Below are positions 52,318-61,598 of a DNA stretch of 64,000 nt, one piece after another. Positions within the stretch are counted from its first letter, which is position 1, and each line of letters opens with the position of its first letter. A program made the position numbers and the translations under genes. The notes under the pieces were generated by a model. The model did not search any database, was not told the origin of the DNA, and saw only the letters and a program-made list of their open reading frames with translations. This stretch comes from an uncultured bacterium (GTDB lineage: Bacteria; Hydrogenedentota; Hydrogenedentia; Hydrogenedentales; CAILVY01): contig CALEDJ010000045.1 of NCBI GenBank assembly GCA_937951485.1, positions 1 through 64,000 of the forward strand. The letters run 5' to 3'.

Positions 52318-53340
52318 ATGATTCTGGTGACGGGCGGCGCGGGATATATCGGCGCGGTGACCGTGCGCGAACTGTTGGATAAGGGCTTCGCGGTGCGGGT
52401 GCTGGACAAGTTTCTCTACGGTGATGCGCCATTGGACGACGTCCGCACCCGGATTGACTGCATCTCCGGCGACCTGTGCCGCCTTGACGAAGCGGTGCTC
52501 GACGGCGTGGATGTGGTGATCCATCTCGGGGGGTTGAGCAACGACCCCACGGCGGAGTTCAACCCGGAGGCCAATCGCCGCTTGAACACCGACGCAACAC
52601 GCACCCTCGCGGAGGCATGCAAGCGCAGGGGCATCAAGCGGTTCATTTTTTCCTCCAGTTGCGCGGTCTATGACCGGGGCATGATGGCGGAGGATGTGAT
52701 TCAGGACGAGGACGCCGCGGTCGAGCCGCGCGCCGCCTACGCTACCAGCAAACACGCCGCGGAGCGCGCGCTTCTCGCGCTGACGGACAAGGATTTCCAG
52801 CCCACCATTTTCCGGCAGGGAACGGTCTATGGGTGGAGTCCGCGCATGAGATACGATCTCGTGGTGAATACGTTTGTGCGGTGCGCGTTTGAGTCGGGGC
52901 GGCTCACGGTGCATTGCGGCGGCGAGATGTGGCGCCCGCTGGTGGACGTGACCGACGTGGCGAAATGCTATCTCGCCTGCATTCAGGCGGACCTCAAGGA
53001 TGTCGGCGGCCAGATTTTCAACCTCGCTTACAAGAATTTCCGCATCCTTGAACTGGCGCATTGGGTCAAGAAGGCGCTCGATGGCATCGTGCCGGTGGAA
53101 ATCGAAGTCGAATACGGCAGCAACACAGCCCGTGACTACCGCGTCAGCACAAAAAAACTGGAGCGGGTCCTTGGATTCCGGCCCCGCGTCTCCGTGGAGG
53201 AATCCGCAAGGCACATGGCGCGGAAAATCCAGGCGGGCATTCACGCGGATTTCCACAATCCGCGCTACTATAACATCCAATGGCTGGAATTGCTCGTGGA
53301 AATCGAGCAGCACCTGAAGCGGCTGGGAAGCATATTCTGA
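52318..53340 (+). CDS. NAD-dependent sugar epimerase/dehydratase (extended SDR)
   Basis: 340 residues. Nucleotide-binding TGGAGYIG at residue 4, LGGLSNDPTAEFNPE in the substrate region, the SSSCAVYD serine segment and the catalytic YATSK. C-terminal residues form the sugar-binding part. Relatives convert NDP-hexoses. ATG 52318 follows GGGAG. The stop overlaps the next gene by one base (TGATG), so both act together. Confidence 0.82.
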   Translation: MILVTGGAGYIGAVTVRELLDKGFAVRVLDKFLYGDAPLDDVRTRIDCISGDLCRLDEAVLDGVDVVIHLGGLSNDPTAEFNPEANRRLNTDATRTLAEACKRRGIKRFIFSSSCAVYDRGMMAEDVIQDEDAAVEPRAAYATSKHAAERALLALTDKDFQPTIFRQGTVYGWSPRMRYDLVVNTFVRCAFESGRLTVHCGGEMWRPLVDVTDVAKCYLACIQADLKDVGGQIFNLAYKNFRILELAHWVKKALDGIVPVEIEVEYGSNTARDYRVSTKKLERVLGFRPRVSVEESARHMARKIQAGIHADFHNPRYYNIQWLELLVEIEQHLKRLGSIF

Positions 53341-54224
53341 TGCGCGTGCTGATTGTGGGGGCTTTGGGACAACTCGGAACGGATCTCTGCCGGGAATTCG
53401 CCGACACGGAACTGTTCACCGCTGATCTGGACGGGGGCGATCACCAATTGGACATCCGAAACTTCGCCCAGGTGCGCCGCCTAATCGTGGGCGCGGTCAA
53501 GCCCGAACTCGTCTTCAATTGCGCCGCAGCGCATAACGTGCCGCGCTGCGAACGCGATCCGGGACTGGCCTTCGCGGTCAACGCCGCCGGCGCGCGCCAT
53601 CTCGCCGCGGCCTGCAAGCATGTGAAGGCGCGGCTGGTGCATGTCAGCACCGACTACGTCTTCGGCCGGGGCCACACGCATCCACTGCTCGAAACCGACA
53701 TGCCCGCCCCGCTGAACGTCTATGCCGCGAGCAAACTCGCCGGGGAACACCTGGTCGCCGCGGAATGCCCCGATCACGTCATCATCCGCACCGCCGCGCT
53801 CTACGGCACTGCGCCTTGCCGCGCCAAAGGCGGCCGCAATTTCGTCGAGATGATGCTCCATCTCGCCGCAACCCGCCCCGTAGTCAAGGTGGTCACCGAC
53901 GAAATCACCACGCCCACCTGTACCGCCGCGCTGGCGCGCCAGATGCGCCTGCTCGCGGAAAAAGGCGCGCCGGGGCTGTACCACGCCACATGCCAGGGCG
54001 CATGTTCCTGGTATGAATTCGCCCAGGCCATCTTCGCCGACACCGGCACGCAAATCCGCCTTGACCCGGTGTGCGCCGCCGAATTCCAGTCGCCTGTCAA
54101 GCGCCCGGAATACTCGGTTCTTGAAAACCGCCGCGCCCAGGAACAGAACCTGGACATCATGCCGCCATGGCGCGAAGCCCTCCGCGACTACCTCGCCGCG
54201 CGCGGCAAGGCGTCTGCCCCGTGA
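53340..54224 (+). CDS. RmlD-type NDP-4-keto-sugar reductase
   Basis: 294-residue SDR of the dTDP-4-dehydrorhamnose reductase family: VGALGQLGTDL, HVSTDYVF, YAASKLAGE with the catalytic Tyr-Lys, RTAALYG, and a C-terminal RPEYSVLEN motif typical of RmlD. Probably reduces the keto sugar made with help of the preceding epimerase. No rmlA, B or C is nearby, so the exact nucleotide sugar is uncertain. Confidence 0.85.
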   Translation: MRVLIVGALGQLGTDLCREFADTELFTADLDGGDHQLDIRNFAQVRRLIVGAVKPELVFNCAAAHNVPRCERDPGLAFAVNAAGARHLAAACKHVKARLVHVSTDYVFGRGHTHPLLETDMPAPLNVYAASKLAGEHLVAAECPDHVIIRTAALYGTAPCRAKGGRNFVEMMLHLAATRPVVKVVTDEITTPTCTAALARQMRLLAEKGAPGLYHATCQGACSWYEFAQAIFADTGTQIRLDPVCAAEFQSPVKRPEYSVLENRRAQEQNLDIMPPWREALRDYLAARGKASAP

Positions 54225-54307
54225 CACCCTGCGCAGCGCACCGCCGCAGGCCCTGAATATTCAACGCAAAGGCGCAATGGGCTTCTGTTAGGGGAGCATC
54301 TTTTTGT

Positions 54308-54348
54308 ATGGTGGGTTCAATGATGCGGAGCGCCGCGCAACCCACCAT
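54308..54348. repeat. Inverted repeat between convergent genes
   Basis: Perfect 10-bp arms ATGGTGGGTT / AACCCACCAT with a 21-base centre that contains GCGGAGCGCCGC. No T-run follows on either strand in the right place, so it is more likely a REP-like repeat than a terminator. Confidence 0.55.
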
Positions 54349-54464
54349 GTGTTGGGCTGTTTCAAACGAATTTGCATGTCTGATGATCGCTCGTGGTAAG
54401 TTTCGTTTCGCTGTGCGTGCCGTATAACCCGTTTGAGTGGTCCGACATGTCCGACAAGCGCCCT

Positions 54465-55130
54465 TCACGCCCCTTCGCAAAGCGGGAGCAGCGCCTCGGC
54501 GATGCGGAGGTCTTCCTCTGTCTTGATGATGTGTCCGGCCATGCGGTTCAGTGGATAAAATCCGATCCTTCCCGCATAGGTGGCGGTTTTCCCCGCTGCG
54601 CAGGCGGCGAGATAGGCGTCGCGCCGCCAGCCGGTTATGCTCCACGTGATGCGCTGGATGGGATCGAGGTCCTGCGAGTTGGTCTTTTCCGCGAAAGTGA
54701 AATTGACGGGCTGATCGCGGAAGGCGCATTCAATCTGCTCCAATGTACAACTCAGGAAGGTGTCATAGTCGCCCGCTGTCATGGCGCGCACAAAATCGGC
54801 CACATCCGAAGCCGTGAGCAGCGGCGCGATGGAATGCACCTGGAATACCCGATCACAGGGATGGCGCATCAGGAATTCCTGGATGAACTGCTCGCTGGTG
54901 GCGATGTTGTTGGCGAGTTCCGCCGGGCGGCGGTGAAAGCGCACCCCCTCTGTTTCGGCGATGTCACCGAAGGCGGGGTGCTCGGAATTGACCCATATCT
55001 CGTCGAAAACGCCCGCCGCCTTGCATTTCCGGATGGCGCGCGTGATCAGCGGCACGCCGCCCAGTTCACGCAGGTTTTTCTGTTTCAGCCGCTGGCTGCC
55101 CATGCGCGCGGGAATCATGGCGATATTCAT
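54465..55130 (-). CDS. Acylneuraminate/nonulosonate-type cytidylyltransferase
   Basis: 221 residues. The NeuA/KdsB fold start is IAMIPARMGSQRLKQKNLRE with the CTP-binding ARxGSxR loop. A VHSIAPLLTASDV segment and a C-terminal TEEDLRIAEALLP motif match the CMP-sugar synthetase family. It would activate a sialic-acid-like or other acidic sugar with CTP. Preceded on the same strand by the YhcH-family gene (22 bp). Confidence 0.85.
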   Translation of the reverse strand: MNIAMIPARMGSQRLKQKNLRELGGVPLITRAIRKCKAAGVFDEIWVNSEHPAFGDIAETEGVRFHRRPAELANNIATSEQFIQEFLMRHPCDRVFQVHSIAPLLTASDVADFVRAMTAGDYDTFLSCTLEQIECAFRDQPVNFTFAEKTNSQDLDPIQRITWSITGWRRDAYLAACAAGKTATYAGRIGFYPLNRMAGHIIKTEEDLRIAEALLPLCEGA

Positions 55131-55152
55131 CAGGCGTATCCTTTCCCCGGCG

Positions 55153-55626
55153 CTACGCGCGAAATCGATCCGCGCGCAGTTTGAATACGACTTTCTTCAC
55201 CTGCACCGATTCCGGGCCGGGGTGCAATTGCGGCATGTGCGCATCCTGCGGCAGCAACGCCGTGAAACAACCGGGCCGGTTCACAACAAAGGCGCGCGGC
55301 GGTCCGGATGCATTGAAAAACACCACGTCGTTCTCGGCGTCGTAGGACGTCTTGATCTCCAGTTCCGCGCGCGGGAACCAGCCAATCCCCTCGGCATTGT
55401 CGAGGGACGCCTGGATGTCTATGTAGCGGTCGTGCGCTTCCAGCACCGCTTCCTCCGGCGTGCGCGTCGCATACGACATGACCCGCACCATCAAGTCATC
55501 GCCTTCCAAGGGCGTCATCGGATGTTCCGGGCTGTCCGCGTCCAGCAACGCCAGGTATTCAAAGGCCCGCTGCCACAAGGGGTCATCGCAATAATGCCGC
55601 CAGTTCTCGATGCGATCCATGATCAT
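55153..55626 (-). CDS. YhcH/YjgK/YiaL family protein
   Basis: 157 residues of the DUF386 beta-sandwich: EAHDRYIDIQASLDNAEGIGW and the metal-site-like FTALLPQDAHMPQL. Family members are linked to sialic acid, ribose or ketogulonate use; YhcH is encoded in nan operons and thought to act on sialic acid anomers. The position beside the cytidylyltransferase supports an acidic-sugar role. Confidence 0.85.
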   Translation of the reverse strand: MIMDRIENWRHYCDDPLWQRAFEYLALLDADSPEHPMTPLEGDDLMVRVMSYATRTPEEAVLEAHDRYIDIQASLDNAEGIGWFPRAELEIKTSYDAENDVVFFNASGPPRAFVVNRPGCFTALLPQDAHMPQLHPGPESVQVKKVVFKLRADRFRA

Positions 55627-55902
55627 GGGTGTGTCAACGCCTCCAATGGGTTCTTATCACCGGTGCCTTGATAGTGCCCGCACCGCATGGCCGGGATCAA
55701 TTCCGGGCCTGGGGGGTGTTGTGGCCGGTCTCCAGACCGCGCCACGCGAACGATAGAAGGTCTCCAAAGCATGTTGTTCAGGCTTCAGCGTGCCCTCCAG
55801 CGCACACCAACACCGGAAACCATGGTACATTTCGCTCCGCTGCACCCATGCTGCGCCCCGTCCTCTGTCCGCTCCGTTTGACCGGTCCGAGCGCCACCCG
55901 CT

Positions 55903-56826
55903 CTAAGTCGCGATGCCCAGGTCTCGCAGCAGATTCCGGACCGCCGCGCACTCCATCTCGCGGCGGCATTGCCGGGTGTACGTGGCGATGTGCGGCGTGA
56001 GCAGCGCCTGCGGGAAACGCGTGAGCGGCCCGGCGTAGGGTTCCTCCCAGAAGGCGTCGAACCAGATCCCTGCGACCGTTCCGGATTCCAGCGCCGCGAC
56101 CAGCGCCGACTCGTCCACCAGCCCACCCCGCGCGGAATTGAGCAACACAGCCCCCGGGCGGATGCGGGCAAACTCGGCGGAACCGAGGATACAGTTCTCG
56201 CCGGCGGCGTGTAGCGTGATGACCTCCGCTTCCGCCAGGCCTTCGTGCAGTCCAACCATGCGCTCGCCGTCGCGCAGCGACGCCGCCTCGATGAACGGGT
56301 CATGCACGATCAGTGCCGCGCCGAAGGCGCGCAATAACGCGCCGACCCGCCGCCCGATGCGACCGTACCCGATGACCAGTACTTTCGTTCCGCGCAGACC
56401 GAAGCCGATTTCCTTTTTCCACGCGCCCGCATGCAACGCCGCGTTCGCGGGGATGATGCGTCGGCCGATGGCCAGCAGCGCGGCGATGGTCATTTCCGCC
56501 ACCGCGTCAATCGGCCCTTCCGGCGTGCTGGAAACCTTGACGCCGTATTCCGCCGCCGCGTCGAAATCCACATTGGCCACGCCGATGCCGACCCGCGCAA
56601 TGGCCTTGAGCCGGGGGGTCGCCGAGGCGATCACCGCGCGGTTCAGCGGCTCCAGCCCGGCGATCAGGCCGTCCACCCCGCGCAGGTGTTCGATAATTTC
56701 CGCTTGTGTCAGGCGACGGCCAAACGGGTTCTCCTTTACGGCAATGCCCGCCGCGTTCAGCATGCGGCGCGGCGTGTCGTCCTCCTCCGCGAAGGACGAC
56801 GGTCCGATGGCAACGACGAGACTCAT
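55903..56826 (-). CDS. D-isomer-specific 2-hydroxyacid dehydrogenase
   Basis: 307 residues. NAD-binding GYGRIGRR near residue 155, catalytic Arg in NSARGGLVDE, Glu in WEEPYAG and His in LTPHIATYT. The substrate domain resembles phosphoglycerate dehydrogenase relatives (ARVGIGVANVDFDAA). It lacks the C-terminal ACT domain of SerA, so a sugar-acid or keto-acid substrate is plausible. ATG 56826 fits family starts. Confidence 0.85.
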   Translation of the reverse strand: MSLVVAIGPSSFAEEDDTPRRMLNAAGIAVKENPFGRRLTQAEIIEHLRGVDGLIAGLEPLNRAVIASATPRLKAIARVGIGVANVDFDAAAEYGVKVSSTPEGPIDAVAEMTIAALLAIGRRIIPANAALHAGAWKKEIGFGLRGTKVLVIGYGRIGRRVGALLRAFGAALIVHDPFIEAASLRDGERMVGLHEGLAEAEVITLHAAGENCILGSAEFARIRPGAVLLNSARGGLVDESALVAALESGTVAGIWFDAFWEEPYAGPLTRFPQALLTPHIATYTRQCRREMECAAVRNLLRDLGIAT

Positions 56827-57132
56827 GGCATGTTCCTGTTTTGCGCACGATGGCATGCGCGTCGCACTGTTTGTTCAGTACTTTCTTCCGAGACCGGCAT
56901 TCGCATATTGCGGCTTTCCCTGCGATCGCCACAATGATTGCCGACGTCGGGGGACATATTCAATGCCTGGACCGTTGCACGCGCACCTTGTTGTTTCCCC
57001 GGAGGGGTCGGGTGCCTGCTGTCAACAGCCGCCGCATTTGTCGTAACATGTTTGCGATAGGGAAAATGGCGCCTGACTTTGTGCCGAATCCGCGGAGTGG
57101 ATTGGATTGTCCGCACATCAGGAGGAAGTTCC
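56827..57132. other. Divergent intergenic region
   Basis: 306 bp between the dehydrogenase (minus) and the FAD oxidoreductase (plus). It must hold both promoters, but I find no strong consensus box and no RNA gene. Confidence 0.5.
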
Positions 57133-58518
57133 ATGCGATTGACGCTTGATCCCAGGCTGTTCCAGAGTGCCGCGCCGGCGGTGGATGAGGAGGGGCGGCA
57201 TCGCCCCGTGGGCTATTGGCAGGAGACGGTGCCGGTCGCGCCGGGCGCGCCATTGGCGGAGCGCCTCCGGTGCGACGTGGCCATTGTGGGCGCGGGCTTC
57301 ACAGGGCTTTCGACGGCCTATCACCTGAAAAAGTACAAGCCCGACCTGGATGTCGTGGTGCTGGAGGCGGGGGTGGCCGGCCACGGCGCCAGCGGACGCA
57401 ACGGCGGTTTTGTCATGCCGCTCATCGGGTGGGATTTGCTCTACACCGTGCAGAAACTCGGCGAGGAAGCGGCGGGCGCGGCGTACCGGCTGATGTACCG
57501 CGCTGTGGCGCATGTGAAGCGGGTGGTGGCGGACCATGGCATTGACTGCGACCTGGAAGCCACGGGCTATCTCCTGCTCAACACCTGCGAGGCGCGGGAG
57601 CGCCGCGCGCGGCGCGAACTGGAAGCGGCGCACCGACTTGGTTTTGATCACGAATGGCTGGAGGGGGCGGCGCTGGCAGAACATATCCGGTCCGACTGTT
57701 TCCGCAGCGGCGTTTTTGACCCGCATCCCTGCGTGGTCAATCCCGCGAAACTGGTGCGGGGGATGAAGGCGCTGGTCGAATCCCTGGGTGTGCGCGTCTA
57801 TGAGCGAACGCCGCTCCTGGAACTGGAGGGAGGCAAGCCCGTGTGCCTGCGCACGGAATCCGGGGAGGTCCGCGCGCGCCAGGCGCTGCTCGCGTTGAAC
57901 GGCTACGGCGGCGCGCTCGGTTTCATGCCGTCCCGGGTGCTGCCGGTGCACACCTACATTGTGCTGACGGAACCGTTGCGCGCGGAACAACTGGATGCCG
58001 TCGGCTGGGGGAAACGGCGGACCAGCCTCGAATCCGCGCGGAATTTCATTCACTATTTCCGGCTTACCGCCGACAACCGCATCCTCTTCGGCGGCGAAGA
58101 CGCCACGATGTACTACGGCGGCCGCTATTATGACCGCGACGAGAAGGTGTTCCGGGCGCTCAAGGACCGCTTCCACGAGTATTTCCCCGCGCTGCGCGGC
58201 GTGCGCTTCACCCACGAGTGGGGCGGCGTGCTGGGCGTTTCGCTCGACATGTTTCCCACCTTCGGCCAACAGGACAACATCTTTCACGCCGGGGCCTACT
58301 CCGGCCACGGCGTCGCCCTCAGCAACTATGCGGGCGCGATACTCGCGCCGCGCATGTTGCGCGCGGCGGGCGTGACCGATGCGGAGGAACCGGAGCCGGA
58401 GAACCCGTTCTTCTACGGGCGGCGTCCCGCGTGGCTCGGCGCGGACCCTGTGCGCTATCTCGGCGTGCAGGCGTACCGCTATCTCCTTCGCGCCCAGGAC
58501 CGCCTGCAGGGCGCTTGA
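57133..58518 (+). CDS. FAD-dependent oxidoreductase (DAO/PuuB-like)
   Basis: 461 residues. FAD-binding VAIVGAGFTGLSTAY near residue 50, the GHGASGRNGGFVMP segment that in amine oxidases carries the flavin region, and a C-terminal AYSGHGVALSNYAG flavin-contact loop. Nearest in style to gamma-glutamylputrescine oxidase and related D-amino-acid oxidase-fold enzymes. The substrate is unknown. ATG 57133 follows AGGAGG. Confidence 0.85.
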   Translation: MRLTLDPRLFQSAAPAVDEEGRHRPVGYWQETVPVAPGAPLAERLRCDVAIVGAGFTGLSTAYHLKKYKPDLDVVVLEAGVAGHGASGRNGGFVMPLIGWDLLYTVQKLGEEAAGAAYRLMYRAVAHVKRVVADHGIDCDLEATGYLLLNTCEARERRARRELEAAHRLGFDHEWLEGAALAEHIRSDCFRSGVFDPHPCVVNPAKLVRGMKALVESLGVRVYERTPLLELEGGKPVCLRTESGEVRARQALLALNGYGGALGFMPSRVLPVHTYIVLTEPLRAEQLDAVGWGKRRTSLESARNFIHYFRLTADNRILFGGEDATMYYGGRYYDRDEKVFRALKDRFHEYFPALRGVRFTHEWGGVLGVSLDMFPTFGQQDNIFHAGAYSGHGVALSNYAGAILAPRMLRAAGVTDAEEPEPENPFFYGRRPAWLGADPVRYLGVQAYRYLLRAQDRLQGA

Positions 58519-58533
58519 GGAACGCCCGCCGAA

Positions 58534-58989
58534 TCACACGCCGAACTGCCGGAGATGGTGCTCGAAGTGCTTCATGTGCATGCGGTCCCACCCGTCCACG
58601 CCGATATTGCCAAAGACGACATGCGGCGCGGGGTGGAGTTCATCCGCCTGCACCAGGTTCAGGTATTCCTCCAGGAGCGCGTGGAGCGTTTCCTCGTCCC
58701 CCGGCTCCCGCGCAGTCACCCCTTGCGCCGTCAGCCATCGCGGAAAACGGACATTCTTGGGCATGGGAAACCATCGCTGCAGGAACAACGGCCCGAGCAC
58801 CCGCTCCGTAAACCAGTTGCCGAAATAGGGGACCTGTGCCGAGCGGCCCATGGAATGTTTCACCGCCCAGATGAGGTGTTCGATCATTTCCTTCTTGCTC
58901 ATGCGCCCCCAGTGCGGGGTCGCATCCTCTGGAATCTGTTTCAGGCGCTGGATCACTTCGCGCACGTAGTCGGCGTCCATGTGCTGCAT
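58534..58989 (-). CDS. DUF1569/DinB-like protein
   Basis: 151 residues forming a four-helix DinB-like bundle. Conserved histidines in MIEHLIWAVKHSMG and in the C-terminal HMKHFEHHLRQFG suggest a metal site. The function is unknown; DinB-like proteins include thiol-dependent transferases. AAGGAG lies 8 bases before the ATG. It lies opposite to the sugar genes and may be unrelated. Confidence 0.82.
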   Translation of the reverse strand: MQHMDADYVREVIQRLKQIPEDATPHWGRMSKKEMIEHLIWAVKHSMGRSAQVPYFGNWFTERVLGPLFLQRWFPMPKNVRFPRWLTAQGVTAREPGDEETLHALLEEYLNLVQADELHPAPHVVFGNIGVDGWDRMHMKHFEHHLRQFGV

Positions 58990-59186
58990 TGCTCAGTCTC
59001 CTTGATCCGTTTCCTTGCGATCATTGTACCCCGCCGCCGCCGAAAAACGATCCTCCACAGGGGATTCCAACATGCCGAATGCACGACCATTGCCGGAGCC
59101 GATTGTGATTCTCCGGCGGAAAAGCGCATGCGCGGCCTGCGCACTCCAAAGGGGGTGGCGCGGCGCGCCGGGGGATGTAAAAGGAA

Positions 59187-59192
59187 TATAAT
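59187..59192 (+). promoter_or_regulatory. Possible -10 element for the SDR/aldolase pair
   Basis: Perfect TATAAT 65 bases before the ATG; no -35 recognised. Confidence 0.3.
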
Positions 59193-59256
59193 GTCATTCG
59201 GATAATTTCCGATTTTGTGCTGGAATGGTGTCACCATCGCTTGGGAGATATCACAC

Positions 59257-60306
59257 ATGGAGCAGTGTCTGCCCGAAACGATCCGGGACAACGAAACCCT
59301 GGAGGATTTGCTGAGCGCGCCGTCGTACGGCGCGGTCGCCGCGCTGGGCCGCATCCGTGGCGACATCATCCTGCTGGGCGCGGGCGGGAAGATGGGGCCG
59401 TCGCTGGCGCGGATGGCGCGGCGCGCGGCGGACAGCGCAGACGCCAGGTGGACGCCCCGGCGCGTGATTGCGGTGTCGCGCTTTTCGGAGGTCGGGCTGG
59501 AGGCACGTCTTCGTGGTCATGGTATCAAGACCATTGCCTGCGACCTTCTGGACCCCGATGCGGTGGAACGACTGCCCGACGCACCCAATGTGATCTTCAT
59601 GACGGGGATGAAATTCGGGGCGACCGACAACGCGGCGCGCACATGGGCGATGAACGCCTGGCTGCCGGGCATCGTCTGCGCGCGGTACCGCGCGAGCCGC
59701 ATCGTCGCGTTCTCCACCGGCAACGTCTATGGGCTGTGCCCGGTGGCGTTGGGCGGGTCGCGGGAAGACGATGCGCTGCGCCCCGACGGCGAATACGCGA
59801 TGAGTTGCCTGGGCCGGGAGCGCATCTTCGAGCATTTCAGCCGGGAATGGCGGATTCATACCGCGCTGATTCGCCTGAACTACGCCTGCGAGATGCGCTA
59901 TGGCGTGCTGGTGGATTTGGCGCAGAAAATCTGGCGGGAGGAACCTGTCCCGCTGGCGATGGGCTGTTTCAACGTGATCTGGCAGGGCGATGCCAACGCG
60001 GCTGCGTTGGAGGCGCTGGCGCACGCCGCCACGCCGCCGTTCGTAATTAATGTCACGGGCCCGGAACTGCTGCGCGTGCGCGGGGTCTGCGAGAAGTTGG
60101 CGGCAATCATGGGCAAGCGGGTGCGATTTGTCGGCGGGGAGTCGCCGGATGCGCTGATGAGTGACGCGCGCCGCGCGCATGAATTGTTCGGGCCGCCGCG
60201 CGTGAACGCCGACACATTAGTCCGATGGGTGGCGGATTGGGTGATGCGCGGCGGGGAGACCTTGGGCAAACCCACCCACTTTGAGGTGCGCGATGGCCGA
60301 TTCTGA
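59257..60306 (+). CDS. SDR-fold NAD-binding protein lacking the catalytic lysine
   Basis: 349 residues of the epimerase/dehydratase type: LLGAGGKMGP nucleotide loop (about 39), FSTGNVYG serine segment, and Tyr180 in EYAMSCLGRER. The lysine normally four residues after this Tyr is a cysteine (C184). The rest of the fold is intact and there is no frameshift, so the loss looks fixed rather than recent. The 3' end overlaps the aldolase gene by 14 bp. Confidence 0.75.
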   Translation: MEQCLPETIRDNETLEDLLSAPSYGAVAALGRIRGDIILLGAGGKMGPSLARMARRAADSADARWTPRRVIAVSRFSEVGLEARLRGHGIKTIACDLLDPDAVERLPDAPNVIFMTGMKFGATDNAARTWAMNAWLPGIVCARYRASRIVAFSTGNVYGLCPVALGGSREDDALRPDGEYAMSCLGRERIFEHFSREWRIHTALIRLNYACEMRYGVLVDLAQKIWREEPVPLAMGCFNVIWQGDANAAALEALAHAATPPFVINVTGPELLRVRGVCEKLAAIMGKRVRFVGGESPDALMSDARRAHELFGPPRVNADTLVRWVADWVMRGGETLGKPTHFEVRDGRF

Positions 60307-61378
60307 ATGCGCCAATCCTCATGCGGCGGAAAGCGTCTGGGATGCATTGCGGCGCGGCATGGTCATTCCGGCGCATCCGCTGGCGCTCAATGCCCGTCGT
60401 CGCATGGATGAGCGCCGCCAGCGCGCGCTCAGCCGCTACTACCTCGCGGCGGGCGGGGGCGGCCTCGCCATCGGCGTGCACACCACGCAGTTTGCCATCC
60501 GCGACCCGAAGGTCGGCCTGTTTCAACCCGTGATCGAACTGGCGGCCGAGGAAATGAACCGGGCCGACGCTGCGCGGCGCGTGCCGGTTTTGCGCATCGG
60601 CGGCATCTGCGGGCGCACGCCGCAGGCGGTCACCGAGGCGCGCCTGCTCGCCGACCTCGGTTACCATGCCGGGCTGATCAGCCTCGCCGCATTGCGGGGT
60701 GCGGATGAAGACGCGCTGATCCACCATTGCCGCGCCGTCGCGGAGTGCATCCCGCTCTTTGGTTTCTATCTCCAGCCGGCGGTGGGCGGGCGCATCCTGT
60801 CGTATCGGTTCTGGCGGCGCTTCATGGAGATTGATCGCGTGGTCGCGATCAAGATCGCGCCTTTCAACCGCTACCAGACGCTTGACGTGGTGCGCGCCGC
60901 CGCCGAGTCGGGCCGCGAGGACATCGCGCTCTACACCGGCAACGACGACGCGATCGTGGCCGACCTCATCACGCCGTACCGCTTCCTTGTGAATGGGCGC
61001 CCGGTCGAGCGGCGCATCGTCGGCGGCTTGCTCGGCCACTGGGCCGTGTGGACGCATGCTGCCGTGGCATTGCACGCCGAATGCCGCCGCGTCGCCATCT
61101 CCGGCGAGGCTGTTCCGGCGGCGCTGCTGCGGCAGGCCGTCGAAATCACCGACTGCAACGCCGCCTTTTTCGACGCGGCCAACGGATTCGCAGGATGCAT
61201 CGCGGGTTTGCACGAAGTGCTGCGCCGCCAGGGATTTTTGGAAGGCGTCTGGTGTCTCGATCCCAGGGAGGGCTTAAGCCCAGGACAAATGGCCGCAATT
61301 GACCGCGTCCTCGAATCCTACCCCCACCTGAACGACGACGCATTCGTCGCGGCCCACCGCGACGAATGGCTCGCGTAA
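60293..61378 (+). CDS. DHDPS-superfamily protein, long divergent form
   Basis: 361 residues, longer than DapA (about 290). A Schiff-base-type Lys is seen in VAIKIAPFN and an aromatic pair in FGFYLQPAVGG at the place of the catalytic Tyr. The N-terminal strand (MVIPAHPLALN) replaces the usual ALVTPF. Probably an aldolase or dehydratase on a sugar-acid, working with the coupled SDR-like protein. ATG 60293 follows GAGGT. Confidence 0.7.
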   Translation: MADSECANPHAAESVWDALRRGMVIPAHPLALNARRRMDERRQRALSRYYLAAGGGGLAIGVHTTQFAIRDPKVGLFQPVIELAAEEMNRADAARRVPVLRIGGICGRTPQAVTEARLLADLGYHAGLISLAALRGADEDALIHHCRAVAECIPLFGFYLQPAVGGRILSYRFWRRFMEIDRVVAIKIAPFNRYQTLDVVRAAAESGREDIALYTGNDDAIVADLITPYRFLVNGRPVERRIVGGLLGHWAVWTHAAVALHAECRRVAISGEAVPAALLRQAVEITDCNAAFFDAANGFAGCIAGLHEVLRRQGFLEGVWCLDPREGLSPGQMAAIDRVLESYPHLNDDAFVAAHRDEWLA

Positions 61379-61534
61379 TGCGAACAAAGCAGACGCGGCA
61401 TCCTGCCGCGTCAGTTCGGGTCGGAGCGGAGGTGTACCGCGCCTCCGCGGCGCGCCTGCGCCGCGTACAGCCCCAGCCCACTATGGAGACCTTCGGTCGG
61501 GCGAAGTGCCTTGTCCCCGGCGCTTCGCGCGATA

Positions 61535-61563
61535 TTGAACCTGCGCCGCGTTCGGCCTATTCT
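61535..61563 (+). promoter_or_regulatory. Sigma70-type promoter of the large secreted protein gene
   Basis: TTGAAC, 17 bases, TATTCT, ending 35 bases before the ATG. Confidence 0.6.
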
Positions 61564-61598
61564 TGCCCCGATATCAAGTACGCGAAGGGAGCAAAGGA

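Noticed and set aside
54308..54348. Inverted repeat as terminator between convergent genes
   Set aside because: Stem is good, but the T-run lies before it on the plus strand and no T-run follows on either strand.
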